Notes: a model not told the origin generated them from the sequence alone. DNA of 64,000 bases from Girardinichthys multiradiatus (GCF_021462225.1 NC_061816.1:14223390-14287389), one strand, 5' to 3'. Positions 36,683 to 49,639 are shown, counted from the first letter of the stretch. Made by a program: numbers and translations.

Positions 36683-36991
36683 TTAATTTCTCTGTAATTC
36701 TGGCCATTCTAATTTATTTAATTGCTGAGCTCTTCCAGTGAGTCGTCCACCTTGATTTTTTGGGCATGCCCCTAAAACATGCCAGGGGGGTCTGCCGGTA
36801 GGTTTATTCTCAGTGTTCTGATTGCCGGCTGAGTTGTTGAGCTGGCTGTCACTGTTTGGGATCACAGGCAGAGTTGAACCATCGTACCCCATATCCACCT
36901 CCACATTCACTTCTAGTTGATGGATTTTCATCTCCAAAACAGCCAATTTCTGTAAAAATTTGTCAAAGTCCTCTGTGGTGAAGGGAGGCAT
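36683..36991 (-). pseudogene. L2 ORF1-like N-terminal fragment
   Basis: 102 codons starting at the LINE 5' edge (ATG 36989-36991, MPPFTTEDFDKFLQ). It holds a short coiled-coil-like KFLQKLAVLEMKIHQLEVNV, then a proline/glycine-rich WHVLGACPKNQGGR segment, as in fish L2 ORF1 proteins. It ends early and is followed within about 110 bp by ORF2 linker code, so the 3' part of ORF1 and the endonuclease were deleted together. Confidence 0.6.
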
Positions 36992-36998
36992 TTTGTAC

Positions 36999-37233
36999 TC
37001 TGTACATTTTCAGGTGATGGACTGAACAGTGTTCCATGACATGTTTAAAGCTCGACATATTGTTGTATGACCTAACTCTGCTTTAATCTTCACAACAGCT
37101 TCATCTGTGACCCGTGTTCTTTCCTCTTCATGGAGCTGTTTTCTAACAAAAACTGAGGCCTTCACAGAGGAGCTGTATTAATACACTACTGTGGTTGTAA
37201 CATAAGTGGTATGAATGCTTTTGTGAGGCACTG
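36999..37233 (-). mobile_element. TcG Tc1 relic, right part
   Basis: Resumes the TcG antisense code with GGTGATGGACTGAACAGTG (N-terminal helix-turn-helix region), then the leader ACTGAGGCCTTCACAGAGG, and ends with TTTGTGAGGCACTG at 37233 beside TA (37234-37235). Together with 33328-34175 it forms one element split by the LINE. Confidence 0.72.
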
Positions 37234-37235
37234 TA

Positions 37236-39215
37236 ACTTTAACGGGTCTCAGTAAGCACCGTCGCTTACTTTGAACCCTTCTTTTTCCCATTTCCGCACA
37301 CCATTACACAATGTTTGACAATTTGCACCAAATTTATGTTTAAATGGGCCGACTTTCCTCACCGTCTGCAACATTTCAGCTCCTTCTGGTTCAGATAATT
37401 AAAGCAGTTATGCATTGATCAGATCCCTTTTAGACACCACCTTTCCACACAAGCAGGTTGTTATAAAAGCTTTTCCGTTTTTGTATGCTTCTGATTTGAA
37501 TTTGAGTAATTGACTTAATATCTGCTCTTCGTCATTTCTCTTAATCAGAAATATTTTGTTCACATGTCTCTCATTTGTGATATTGCTGAACGAATCCTTC
37601 ATTTCCTTTATACGTTAATGTGATTTGCCTAGTCATGCCGTATAACATTGTGTGTGCGTGTGTGGGTGTGTTATCTGGCTTGTTTTTCTAAATCACTCCA
37701 GTTTCCAATTGGTTTTATAATTCATTTGACTATATTAGATATAAGAGGACTCATATGCATGTTCTAGTTTGGTCCAAAGCACAACATAAGACACAAAGTA
37801 AGGTGAGAAAATCTAAGGATGCAAAAACAAGGCTGAAGGTAATAGTATTGAGTGTTTGCAGACAACAGTACTTTGAGTTCTAATCTGCAATAATTGCTTC
37901 TGTTCCCTTGCCAGTAAGACTAACAGATTTTCAGACAAGATTTGGTGTTGCCCCTGAAGAATAACATCTGTTCATTAATGTAAGCACTCACAACTGAGAA
38001 AAAAAATAAAAAATAAAAATCCAGTCTAATTTGTGTTTTATGTCCAATAAAAACATTGTGTGACATTTATTAAACTCGAAGGGGTTATGCATATTTATTC
38101 CCCACTCACCTTTTCACTTACAATACTAATCTCACTGCCCTGGCTCTTAAAATTGTGCTGGCAATTTGGGAACGGTGGGAGATTAGAGTTATTTAACAGA
38201 TGTATCCTGGTAGATTCATGACTTTAGGTTTGGTGTTTAAAAGGAGAGAATGATTGTAGTGTCATTAGAATCAAAGAAAGGCTTCGACATATAGAAAGTA
38301 TTTTCTTCAGAGGTACACTTTAAGGATGTCTAATCAAAGCACTATTTCACTGTTTAATGATACCTATTGAAACCAATTGAATTGTACACAGGACAAGGAA
38401 CATTGAAACCAAATGAATTAACGCTAGAATGTGTGGTGACAGGCTGAAAAGATAGCCATGTTGTTTGCTTTAAATTGAATCTTAAACTGTCCATTTTGTG
38501 TCATTTGTGGGGTTTTTGAGCTCAGAGTTTATCCTGGTTTTGAACAGCCATATGTTTAGTTTATTATTAGGGAAATCCATGTACTCCTGACACAGTAATT
38601 ATGTATTTGCCAGTGGCATTAAATGATAAATTGAACTTAAATAATTAGCATTCAATTGAGCTTTATGTGTAGATTTAAATGAATTATACCAATTTTAAAC
38701 TCTGAATTGAATTGGATTCTGTATAAAGTATGTTAATTTGCAATTTATTTTGTACACAGCACAATAAATATAATTAAATTTGTAACTTAACAAGTTGCAG
38801 TCTAGTGTAAGATGGCTATCACAGGATTCCCCTCAAGTTTCATTAGGTTCTGGCAGAAACACTTTGTTGGGTTCACAACAAATCAAATCTGAGGCAGCAT
38901 GGAAGGCAGTTACATTTTTCCTCTTGTCATTTGAATAAATCCCAACATTTTTAGAGAATTTTCACCGCTGCTTGGCAAAAACTCGCTACCCCAGCAACCG
39001 CACTAACATGTTCAGATTGACCAAAAGTACAGTAGATGACAACAGGCATCTTTACGCCCCTCAGCCAATGGAGGAGGCTTTTGCATGCCATGGTAACGGC
39101 ATGTATTTTAATATATTTTATGCTTGCACCAACAAATTCTTGATTTGTTGTTTTAATTACATGGCAACATAAATATTGCAATTAAAATGAAAAAAGGCAA
39201 TATGTCATCTAGTTA
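37236..39215. other. No recognised gene
   Basis: AT-rich, no supported feature. A short TG-rich run (about 37650-37672) and an A-rich run near 38000-38020 are present. Confidence 0.4.
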
Positions 39216-39359
39216 TTGACAAATGCAGTGCTGAAATGTGTCACAGCCGAGTCCCATTTCTACTTCGATCCAGAGGCAAAGAAGTTCTACTCTTGTGTGC
39301 TCAAGACACACCACTTCCCTTCAGAGAGTTTTAAACATGCTTATCATCACTGGGAGAAA
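39216..39359 (+). other. Weak coding-like stretch
   Basis: A plus-strand frame of about 45 codons ends at TAA (39359-39361) and reads AESHFYFDPEAKKFYSC, then KTHHFPSESFKHAYHHWEK. The composition looks more protein-like than neighbouring frames. It has no ATG, an in-frame TAG lies shortly upstream and no strong splice acceptor is visible. It could be a decayed exon, an unknown transposon piece next to the TcF relic, or chance. Confidence 0.15.
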
Positions 39360-39399
39360 TAAAGTGTGAATTGTGCAGACCCAGGCCGCAGACTGTTAG

Positions 39400-39890
39400 C
39401 AAGTTATTCACACAATATGATGCTCAGTGCGGAGCTGAGTGTAATACACCCTCAGGGAGAGAAGAAAAGGCATGTGGGCGATCAGGACTGCCACGCAGTT
39501 GTTGAAATGCAGCTTTTCCAGCTTTCAGCATGCTCCCAGTATAAAAACTCGCCAGATCTTCTCTGCCAATGCCAAACAGCTTTTGGGAAGGCAGTGTGAT
39601 AGTGTGGGGCAACACCTTCTTCCTAAAACAAGGCTTGTCATCACTGGAAACAATCTGAATGCAGAGAGATACAGAGATAAGATTCTGCAACCAGAGGCAA
39701 TCCAATATCTCCAATCTTGGGGACCAAATTATATCCACCAGGACAGCACTACTCACCCCCAAAGAGCAGGGTTCATCAGAGACTACCTCCAGAATTTGGG
39801 AGAGTATAGAGAGGTCTGCCTCCAGTCCCGATCTCAACCCCGTTAAACACTTGTGGGATCAGCCAGGGAGGGCCGATTCCTACTATTGCA
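39400..39890 (+). mobile_element. TcF Tc1-like transposase relic
   Basis: Plus-strand relic. GCTTTTGGGAAGGCAGTGTG then ATAGTGTGGGGCAACACC (VWG strand), AACAATCTGAATGCAGAGAG, ATCCACCAGGACAGCACTAC (second catalytic Asp region, QDSTTH), and CCGATCTCAACCCCGTTAAAC then ACTTGTGGGATCAGCC (PDLNPVKHLWDQ, where the catalytic Glu has become Lys). Several frameshifts separate these. No terminal repeats were identified. Confidence 0.68.
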
Positions 39891-42800
39891 GTAGTGCAAC
39901 AAATGAGTAATGAAAATGCTAATCTAATCAACTGCACCAGACAATTGTTCAGCTCATAACTAAACTGGATAAAACATTCCTTTCCAACAGAGCAACTTTA
40001 ACCTCTCTTGTATGTCACCTTATGGAAAGCATAAGTTTGCATAATAGAGTGTAGCTAATTATGGCTAATGCACTGCAATTATTCATGTTTTTGGATTCTC
40101 CTATTTTTTTTTTTTCCTGCAGTGGAGTTGACTTCTGTACAGCTGCAGAGAAATTCCTAAGTTGTATGTTGCCAACACTGGATATGGACGGGAAATTTTG
40201 ATTCTGCCCATTCTCATACACAGCTTCAGAGAATGATCTTATGTTGATACACTCCCTGCCCTATTGGGTATACCTTTCAATTGCCTGTTGACATACCAAT
40301 CACACTGCAGCAACTTCATGCATTTAGACATTTAGATGTAGAAATGACAACCAGTTGAACTTGAAAGCAATAATGAACAAGAAAGCATCCACCTATCCCA
40401 TCTTGGAGCAACTGCTGTTGGTGTAATGGTGTGCAGGATACCTTTTTGTCACACTTTGGGAGATTGATAGTTTTGACGATCACTATGTGGAAGTTTTTGT
40501 TTTTGTTTTTCTTTACTCTTTATTTTTGCAAACTCATTTAAGAATTCTTAATATTTTGACCATGCCTTTTTTATAGCAACTGTTGTTACTTCCATTTCCA
40601 ACATCTCCCAATACTTTCTGCTCTTCTGACAAAAACACATGTTGGTACATGGAAACCTGTTACAGTGCATTACTTTTTTTTTTGTTTTTTAAACAAAAAA
40701 AGTCTCGCTTCATTTCTAGAATAAAAAAAATAAAAAAGCAGGAAATGGGACATCTTAGGTACCTTAGAGAGTCATTTATTTCACTTTCCGTTTCAGCACA
40801 CACAAGGCTTGGAAATTGAAGCCCTCTGTCCGCTCGCTGCTTTCATCTAAATCTGAATTATGCCTATTCTGCATTGAATTGTCATCGGGAGGGCAAAGTG
40901 CTAATGACTCAGGATTTCTTGCTTATGTAATAGAAAAGCTCTTGTGCAGAAATAACGGCCTAAAAGAGCTCATTACTATGTGGTTATCTTCACTCAATCT
41001 ACTGTACATCCAGCTATCATTAGGCTAGCATTTTGGATATAATAACCTTGTGTTGTTACATGGCTGTCAAGGGTTATATCAGTAATGGCCCTCAAGCCAC
41101 CATTTCCTCACAGTGTTGCTGAAAAGTGACACAAAGTTAGGACACACTTACACACAGAGTCGGTGGTGTTTTTCCACGGTCATGCCCGAAGGAACGGGGG
41201 GCCACTGGCCAAACAGTGCTGCTTCAACACCTTGTCACAACCCGAGATCTGCGTGATCTGATTGTCTTTTTCAAAGCGTGTGATTATATATATATGCATG
41301 TGTACATCATCTCTTTAGATACCGCAAGCCTTATCGATGTGACACTGTTAAGTGGAAAGTTGTTTGCGGGTGTACTGCTTGCCAGAAGGATGTTTTATTA
41401 TGTTTTACATGCCATACACGAAGGTCATTTATATCAAGTTGTGCCTGATGTAAATTGGACCATTTTCAATTGACTGTTAGATAACTATTACATCGCTGCT
41501 TCTGTGGGATCCATTTCCCGCTCCACTGATCAAGAGGAATAAAAAGAAGTGGAGTACAAAGTTACAGAAGTGAGAAAAAAACTACAGAGTGATGTCTTTA
41601 GTTTCTTTCCGTGTTTCAAAACACAAATTATGGATTAGTTTTTAAACGTTCAAGGATTAAAATTAGGGTTAAAGTTCTTGATCATAAGATAAAAAATAAA
41701 TCTATATATCCCTTGATGTGATTGCTTGATCACAAAAGCAAGCAGCAACCAGCTGCAATTTAATTCTACATTTTTGGTGAAAAAATTATATTTTTCCCCC
41801 TAACGTGCCTCACATCAAAGAAAATTACTTTTTTTTGATTCAAGTTATAACTGCTGCAAGGTCCAAGGTGCTAAATCCATTTCAAAACCAATTCCGAGTC
41901 TGTACCTTTCAGCTAAACATCAAGCTCAGAAAAATCTACTTTGGTTTTCTGCCCTTTTTTTTTTTTTTTTATTCGATTCAGGTTTTTTGCCCTTTCATGT
42001 AACTGAATATTTGACATAAACAGTGCAGTCATTTTACAGTGGATTAAGTATTTGCCCCACTAAAGATTGCATAAACATTTTCAAAAAAAAGGCATGCTAG
42101 TGTGTCTTTTTTTCTTCTTTTCCTTTTTGGAGACTCTTCACATACGGCCTTTTTTTAAAGTTGCGTTTATGTGGTAAATGTTTGTTACATTTATATTTGT
42201 CAAATGTCAACACTGTAGTAATTGCTGTTTACATGTTTACAATATTTATTTTACGGAATTATTCTGCCAACCACAGCCGTCAATTGTTTTGTAAAAACAA
42301 AAATCAGTGTGTTTTTTACAGTTGAGTATAAATACAAAATGCAGTTTTAAAATTATTTTTATGCAAACCTACCTGGCCCCAATTGTAAAGTAAACACCCC
42401 CTTGTTAAATTATTAATGAACTGTAATTAGGCACATTTTGGGGAAATCTCAAAATCCAACTGAGAACAGATGAGAAACAAAACCATCGATGAATCTGGAA
42501 TACGTGACTCTGTGACTCCAGTGTACAGTGCTGACAGCCATTATCCAAAAATATAGTTAACATAGATGATGAAGCCAGCCATTGCTGTCTTTTGTCTTGG
42601 CTGGCAATTGTGTTCCAACTATCGTAAGCAACAAGCATAACCACAGCTAAAAAGTATTCCTTTCATCTGCATTCCTCAGGTGGAGGTGTTGTGGTAATGG
42701 TGCTGATGCAAGAAAAATTATACCCACATGGATCCCGAGTGTAACAAGAAAGTGATGACTGAATTATTAATGTTTAAAATGAAAGCAAACAACTTGGATG

Positions 42801-43380
42801 TGTTGTTCTTCAAATTGTTTCATTTGCTGCTGAATTGTAGCATTTTGAATATTTTGACATGAGTCTAACCTGCAAAAAAGCTTATAAAAACTACCAAGTA
42901 ATGTCAATATTTTTAAGATTTTTTCTGTCTCATTTACTCCACCTTCAACTGCACCCAGACATATTGTTTCTAGCACAAACTACTTTCCATCATGTCTCTT
43001 TTACTACTTCTACAAACATGATGCTATGCCGACATCTTAAGATTAAACTGAAGGTAAATCATTTTTTAACCTACACTGCTCCACTAGTGCCGAAGCAGCT
43101 ACTTGCTGCTAGTTTACACTATTTTTCACTTCTTTCACACTTGACCTTTTTCAAGCATTGATGCAACAACAAAGCAGTTGGAGGTAGAAAAACTTAAACC
43201 CCACTGAGCTCTTGCAGGCTGCTTCAGAGAGCCATATTTTATTTTAAAACCATGTTAGGAAACTAAACATGGATAGTATGATATTCTTATGGTATGATAA
43301 ATATGAGTAAAAATATCATAGTTTCCCAGGATGACAATATTTACACAAATACTTTAATCAAAATGTACATGATCCACTTG
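39891..43380. other. No recognised gene
   Basis: About 3.5 kb with poly-T runs (near 40107, 40675, 41957) and short frames only. I see no exon or mobile element that I can name. Confidence 0.4.
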
Positions 43381-43384
43381 GTGG

Positions 43385-43550
43385 AAGGATGCTGAGGCTG
43401 GAAATGCCTGGTATGAGGCCTAGAGGCAGATCAAAGATGAGATTTATGGATGGAATGAAAGAGGACATGGATGTTATGCGTGTGAGAGGAAAATATGATG
43501 AGTTGCTGTGGCGACCCCTGAAAGGGAAAAGCCGAAAGAAACAGACATGA
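43385..43550 (+). mobile_element. LINE 3'-end fragment
   Basis: The plus-strand frame reads MPGMRPRGRSKMRFMDGMKEDM (split by my reading at 43403-43470), the C-terminal signature of a common fish non-LTR element. The tail phrase GTGGCGACCCCTGAAAGGG and AAAAGCCGAAAGAAAC follows. It is a 5'-truncated copy of about 165 bp. Clade is not assigned. Confidence 0.6.
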
Positions 43551-43559
43551 TCTAATTGC

Positions 43560-44555
43560 CTTTATTAAAAAAGGAACATTGATAATTATTCCTGCTGCTA
43601 CTAAAAGTAAACAATTATCACAGTTATGTTACCAATAACAAATATTTTTGTTCCTTTGATTTAAGCTTCAATATTGAATAAACACCTACATTTTGTTGTA
43701 GTTTTCAGTTGCTTATTGAAGAAAATATGACATCCTTGCCATTCCGCTCGTTGCCGAGTAACAAGTATAACAAGCTGATATTAGCTGGTTAATTAAATCA
43801 GCTGAACCACCCAAGACAACCTTCTCAACATGCTGATTGTACTCAATTTCTAACAGTAGCTTTAAAACATTAGATTCATAAAAGTGAAGGGTGGCGCTCC
43901 TGCAGTTTTCATCCCCCACAACATGTAGGTTTTTGAAGATGATTTCTAGGCAACCATATTCTGTCTTGTAAACATGGGATATGTGTATGATGTTTTTTTC
44001 AGCCAGCTGATAGGCAGTACACAGTGCTCCCTCTGCCCCACCTGTTCCTGTGTTAGTATACGAATCAGCAGAAAACTAATAAAAAAAAAAAAGACTTAAC
44101 CAGAGGAAAGGAATGATTTAAAAAAAAAGTTTGATTTTACCCAATTTCTTTTTGCATCAATAATCTGCAGACATTGGACGTATCTTAATCATTTAAAACC
44201 TTTTTTTTGGCCTGGTATAAAAGTTAGCTTATGGCAGATAATAAAAAACAATACGTTGTTTGGTTTAATCTTGTGGCACCAGTCCAGTCTTCACCAAAAC
44301 TAATGAGATACAAAGAAACAATCACTGTGATGTAAAACGTTAGTCATGATACCTTTCAAATCTTGATCTCACTGGAAATCCGTCTTTGAGCAACCAAAAG
44401 ATTCTGTATTTGGCTGAAATGTTAGTCTCAAAAGGGAGAATCAAGATGGCTTACTGTAGGAGGATATCAACCTTTTTGACACCTTCCCCTTTATATTTTT
44501 TCAACTTTTGGACAATAACTCAAAATATTATGTTCAGCACAAGAAGAACACTACA
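43560..44555. other. No recognised gene
   Basis: AT-rich, with A/T homopolymers and no motif-bearing frames. Confidence 0.4.
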
Positions 44556-44559
44556 AACC

Positions 44560-44800
44560 ACCAAAGGTTAATCAAACCGGCAGTGAAACATTGAGATGGC
44601 AGCATCATGCTCTGGCATTACTTTTCTTCAGGTAAAACTGAGGTTTCTGTAAAGGCAGATGAACATTGAATACTACCAAATACAAGGAACTTTTTTTTTA
44701 CCAAAAGCTACAGCTCTCTCTTAAAATGCCGAAGAGGGGATTTTATTTTTCAACAAAGTGTTTCAAGGCGTACATTCAAAACTAGAGGCCTTCTTGAGAG
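44560..44800 (+). mobile_element. TcG-like transposase relic
   Basis: CAGTGAAACATTGAGATGGC then AGCATCATGCTCTGGCATTA is a decayed copy of the block encoding the strand before the second catalytic Asp. AATACTACCAAATACAAGG follows, then GATTTTATTTTTCAACAAAG, in the order of the family. It is on the plus strand, with several stops. Confidence 0.55.
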
Positions 44801-45790
44801 AAAAAAAAAAGGGCGAGATGAGGGATGCTGACAGACTCCAACCAAAGATGACTGAATACTGAAATTAAATTAAAAATTGCTTTAGCATCTGCATTATTGC
44901 AGCCTTTCTATTTAACCATTTTCCTTCCGACTGATTTGTGAGTCATTCAGTTAAACTGTACATTATATTTGAAAAATGTTTTCAAATTATTAAAAGCCTC
45001 ATTTTTACACCATCAAAACCTGACATTTTTTACAAGGCTGTGTACACTTTACAAATAGATGTAGATTTCCAGTTCATCTGTTACCGTTAACACAAAGCTT
45101 GGAGCTGATTGCAACAAAGCAGAAATTCTTGACTGAGCTTAAACTGAAAAAAACAAAATCTGGTGACGGAGATATTTATGGCAGCCGCATGCTGCAGTAA
45201 ATGGTAGTACTACAGCACCGACCACTCATCAAAGTAAGTCCTCAAGTACTAGCTAACTCAATCACCAGTGGCCATTGTAGTTTTGTTTAGGTCTGGTAAA
45301 TGGCACTCATAGGGCTATATGGCATGTCTGATCCCTTGAGGGGTTAGTTCTAACCACCTGATGGACTACCTTGCCTATGGCTGTACTTCCTATCAGGCAG
45401 TTGATATTGTTTTGCAGCTACTTCAGCTTGGCTCCCTGCAAAGCTTAAAATGGCAGGATGCTGCTGAAATCACAGCTCACATGTTCAAATATAAGAAGGC
45501 TCTACACGTATAGTATTAACCATTAGCCGTAATGGTACGAGAACGTTCATCAAAAATACCAATGTTCCAAAATATCATGATATTTATTACAAGACAGCAA
45601 TTAATCTTGAAATTAATGACGAAAACAACAACCTATTAAAAAATTTATTAGTTTTTAAGTACTTATTGTGCAGAATATTAGACTTTAGGATGCTTGACTA
45701 TAAGACCCAAAATGTTTTTCCAGAACGTTTACCCAGGCTGTTTTTGTGACCCTTTCCTTTCCACTGTGTTGGTGGTATCCTAGGCGCAGT
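44801..45790. other. No recognised gene
   Basis: No supported feature between the TcG relic and the second LTR. Confidence 0.4.
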
Positions 45791-45794
45791 GTGC

Positions 45795-47277
45795 TGTTAG
45801 ACCACTTGTTGGCTGAATATTGGACTATTTGCACGATGCTGGACGCCACCAGGCCTCCTGGTGTTCTCGGCCATTTTGTATCCAGGACAGTCCGCTCCAA
45901 CAAAATCCCGTCTGACTACGACTGATATGACGGGGCGTCACAAGACGCTATATAACAGGGCCTCCATTTTGAACACTTGCCTTCAGCTGGAGATCGTGAC
46001 ATGATCACCAACATCTGAAGCATCACCTGGAGAAGAGTCCCGAGTGGATTTCATTTATTCTCTCTCGTTGGCCAACGAACAATTCATAAATGAGGTTTCT
46101 GGACTAAGAAGGCCAGAAATGTCACTTTGCCGATCGAAGACGTGAGTTAAACACTTAACTAAAAACACGGAGTTTCGAGGGGACGAACCGCCACCGTGTT
46201 TCATCCTAAGTCGACTTTGATGGTCAGATCACGTTTTTTTTCCTTTTCACCAAGGAGGCCAAAGGACAAAGACTGACCGCTTTCTTGGAGTTTAACTGCG
46301 GATGCACAGCAACGCTTCACCCACCTTTTTCCCTCTCACTCGCTGCCCCAGAAGGAATCTTCACCAAGTAAAATCCATCCTTTATTTTAATCTTTTTATT
46401 TCTTTATTAGGAATAGCCGGGCAGGGTAGAGGAGATTTTTAGTGCAGTTAGAATCTACTGTGTTCTTAATGATATGTGCATGTAACCTTGTTATTGAAAC
46501 TTTGATGTGCTGTGTTGATGTCTGGAAGCCGCTGTGCTCCCATCTTTGTGTGTGTTTTGCGGGGTATTGAACACCTGAGAGCAAGCGCAGGTGTGCTGTG
46601 AGACTGGACTGTTAAAATAACCTCATGGTGAAATTCCCCATTTTTCTTTGTCTTCCACCTCACCGCTTGCTAGCTTGCCGCCAAAAGTTTTATAACTCTT
46701 TGTCTGCTCAGGAGTTGGGGGAGGTTTTATGACTGAGTATAACTGAGTTACAGTGGAGCTGCGCCCCACCCTCCACTCACCACCACATCCCTTTGTCATA
46801 TAGTCATTTTTGCCATAACTGCTGGTTGATCCCATTCTGCTTTATTTTGTTTAGTTAGATATTTTACCCCTTTTATGTAGAACTTTGCATGTTTGAGTAG
46901 GTGAAGATTATTAAATCGGAAGAACGGATTGCATCAGGCTGTGATTTAATAAATATTTACTTAGATGGTAACAGAAGGCGTTCTGTGTTTATTTTGTGCA
47001 AGAGTGATTTGTCAGTCAAGATAAGGTTAAAAGTTCCACACGTTTCGGCAGAAATGGTCGATTAAACAGTGACATCTCCAGTAATAGTTATTAATTATTA
47101 CTGAGTATTTAACGGTTGTAATTGTCAAAGGCGTTGAGCCACAATTACAACACCAGAAACATCTCTGGTCTCGATTCATAAATGAGGATTTTGGTTAAGA
47201 AATTGATTTTGTCAAATTATGATTTTTAATTATAATTATTAATAAAGATTACTTAATCAATAATCATACTTCCAACA
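45795..47277 (+). mobile_element. Solo LTR 2 (1.48 kb, Gypsy/ERV-like)
   Basis: Starts TGTTAGACC and ends CTTCCAACA. It is bounded by direct GTGC copies (45791-45794 and 47278-47281), a 4-bp target duplication. A TATA box (CTATATAAC, 45949-45957) lies about 155 bp in, and AATAAA signals lie in the AT-rich 3' half. The layout resembles LTR 1 (TATA at a similar distance, AT-rich end), although the sequences are not obviously the same family. No internal coding region is attached. Confidence 0.72.
45949..45957 (+). promoter_or_regulatory. LTR 2 TATA box
   Basis: CTATATAAC just upstream of AGGGCCTCCATTTTGAACAC, in the position expected of an LTR promoter core. No adjacent gene is visible. Confidence 0.45.
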
Positions 47278-47281
47278 GTGC

Positions 47282-49630
47282 GCCTTGGTCTAACTCTGAC
47301 AGACTTTGGGAGAGAGACTCCTATTGCAACACAACTATAACTATTCAAACATAGCAACTACACATAACTTCTGAAGAGTCAACACAATCTTGTGCAACTG
47401 TAAGACATTTGAAAGGGATTTCATCATGACTGATTTTGCTGTTGTATTTACAAATATGACCATAGGTGAGAGAAGAGACAGTTTAGATTAAAAGCTTGTG
47501 TTGTAGTCATTAAACCTGGAATCCTTTTACTGTGTTGAAACTCAGGAGCTGAATGATAATTGCTTTAAAGACAAGAAAAGTTCAGAACACAATAAATATG
47601 GCTGTAGAGTGCGTCCCAAAAAGCATAAACCACACAGAGCAGCAACAGCAGCATGCCATTTCTTAAAAATCTGTAAATGATCTCCAGAGTCTAGCAGTCT
47701 TTGTTGGTGCCTGAAAACAAAAAATAAAATAAAATAAAACCCTGACATTATTTAATCCTTTTCTCACTGACTGCTGTAAACAAACATTGATGATTTAAAG
47801 GTCTGTTGCAGGTAAGATATAATAGCTGTAGAATATTTTACCTGATATGACTAAATTATTCTGTTGGGAAATTCAAACAACTCAAATGACCTAATATACG
47901 CCTTCCATAAATCCCCATTCAATATTTCCAGACAAATGAGAAAGTACTACCTTCTTTCTGCTGTACATTTCTACCCTACTAATTTGTTTTGCCTGCAGTC
48001 GGATGCTTTAGAGTCATGTAGCCCGCAGCTCACCAGCAGTAGTTTTAAAACAATGCTAGCTTAACAGCAAAAGATGGTGCTCCTTTGGTTTCCATGCAAA
48101 AATTTGTTTTTTGTAATCCAAAATATTTTCCAACAGCTAGGATTGTCTTTTGTCTATTTGAGGGGAAAAGTGCATCAGTCTTCTTCCAGCAAGCTGACAG
48201 GCACATGGCCCAGCAACAGGTGGGGACGGGGTGCCGCTGTGTTACCATTTGCTTTCTACAGTCGCAGAAAACTTTGGACACTGGTGCTTTCTCTAACATC
48301 TCTGTAAAAATGATTTTAAACCAAAGGAAGGGTATAACAGAAAATCTTAGTGGTTTTTTAAACCTTGTTAAATCTTCAAAAATACATGGCCCGTGCTTAC
48401 TTTAAACCTAATATCTTTAATACACCAACACATTAATTATTCAGGTCCTGGACAAAACATTATGCATAATATTCTTTAAGTTCCTGACAGAGAGAGTAAC
48501 CATAAATCGAACCATTAACATTTCAAGACCAGCTATTTTGGATCTATTGTACAAAGTAAGTAGTGTTGAGTAACTGAATTTTAATAATGGCTGTATTATT
48601 TGCCAAAAAATAGTTTTGAATATGGAGAGATCTGAGGTTGATGTAAGAACTGATGTTTGTGGGTTGGATGATAAAATGCAAACTACCCTGATCAACTGCT
48701 ACACCACCCACAAGTTTCTCTAGGAAGGATGTAATCACATATGCCAGAGCCTTTTCATCTGATCTCAGTGTGACCCCAGCTCTTTGCTAACTCATCCGTT
48801 CTTTTAGAAGGTATCCTACCTGTAATTAAAATTCTAATCAAAGCCAGATATGTTCAAAGACTGACAATGTTCTTACTAGCAAGCTTTTATCCGGTCCTTT
48901 GAAAGGTTTGAAAAATTGTACCTTAATTGTAGGCATTAAAAATTCTTAAGTAGATTTTAATGACTGCAGTGTTGTAATGTTAATCTTGAAGTGCTTAAAA
49001 AGTATTCTTATTTGTAGGTTCCACGAATCATGAAAGAAACAAAGTGACTGAAACTGCCTTCCATAATAGGAGATGGGCATGGCATAGTTACACTTATTTT
49101 TTGGCAATTTGATTAACTTTAACTAAGGGTCTATTGTAAAATCTGCAACTCTTGTAGTTGCCACATGTTGATTGGAGTAGCCTACAATAACTATGCCTTT
49201 AAAGCTTTACCTCAGTGCCCCTTTATACAAATATAAGGGGAAAATGTTAAGGGCTTTACTATTATTTGTAAAAATTCCATTCATTTTATTGACTTCTGTG
49301 GTGTTTTAACTAGACTAAATTTAGGGACCATGTGTCTTGTTCAACCTGAATTTGAAATAGTTTACAATCCAAAAAGCGGTCAAATTTACTTGTTTTTAAT
49401 TTAATGTGTGTGCATGTAGTCAATAAATAAAAAAAAACAAAATACTGTTTAGTACAATGTTTAAATCACAGGTGTGATGTGGCAGATCAAATTCATTCAA
49501 AATTAGTGAGTAATTTAAATGTGAATCAACGTAAAATCAATAGCATATATTAAGTGATTAGATTTTTGTCTTAAAGAGGAGGAAAAATGTGAAAGGGTCT
49601 GGAAAAAACATTAACTTTTATTGCAAGATT
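47282..49630. other. No recognised gene
   Basis: AT-rich with short frames (at most 106 codons), none with a recognisable domain. Confidence 0.4.
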
Positions 49631-49639
49631 TCACCTTAC

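Larger units (their letters stand above)
34177..36992 (-). mobile_element. L2-clade LINE, internally deleted, inserted in TcG
   Basis: About 2.8 kb. The 3' end is at 34177 (minus-strand tail CTTACCTTACC, a pentamer tail typical of L2), with the L2-type TTTATTTATATAGTGCTTTT at 34190-34209. It contains an ORF1 start (36991), a linker and a long RT frame. Roughly 230 codons expected for the AP-type endonuclease between ORF1 and RT are missing. TTGTAC flanks both ends (34169-34174, 36993-36998), a likely target duplication. The interrupted sequence on both sides is the same TcG relic in correct order. Confidence 0.85.

Noticed and set aside
39424..39837. A 137-codon minus-strand frame
   Set aside because: It is antisense to the TcF transposase relic on the plus strand.
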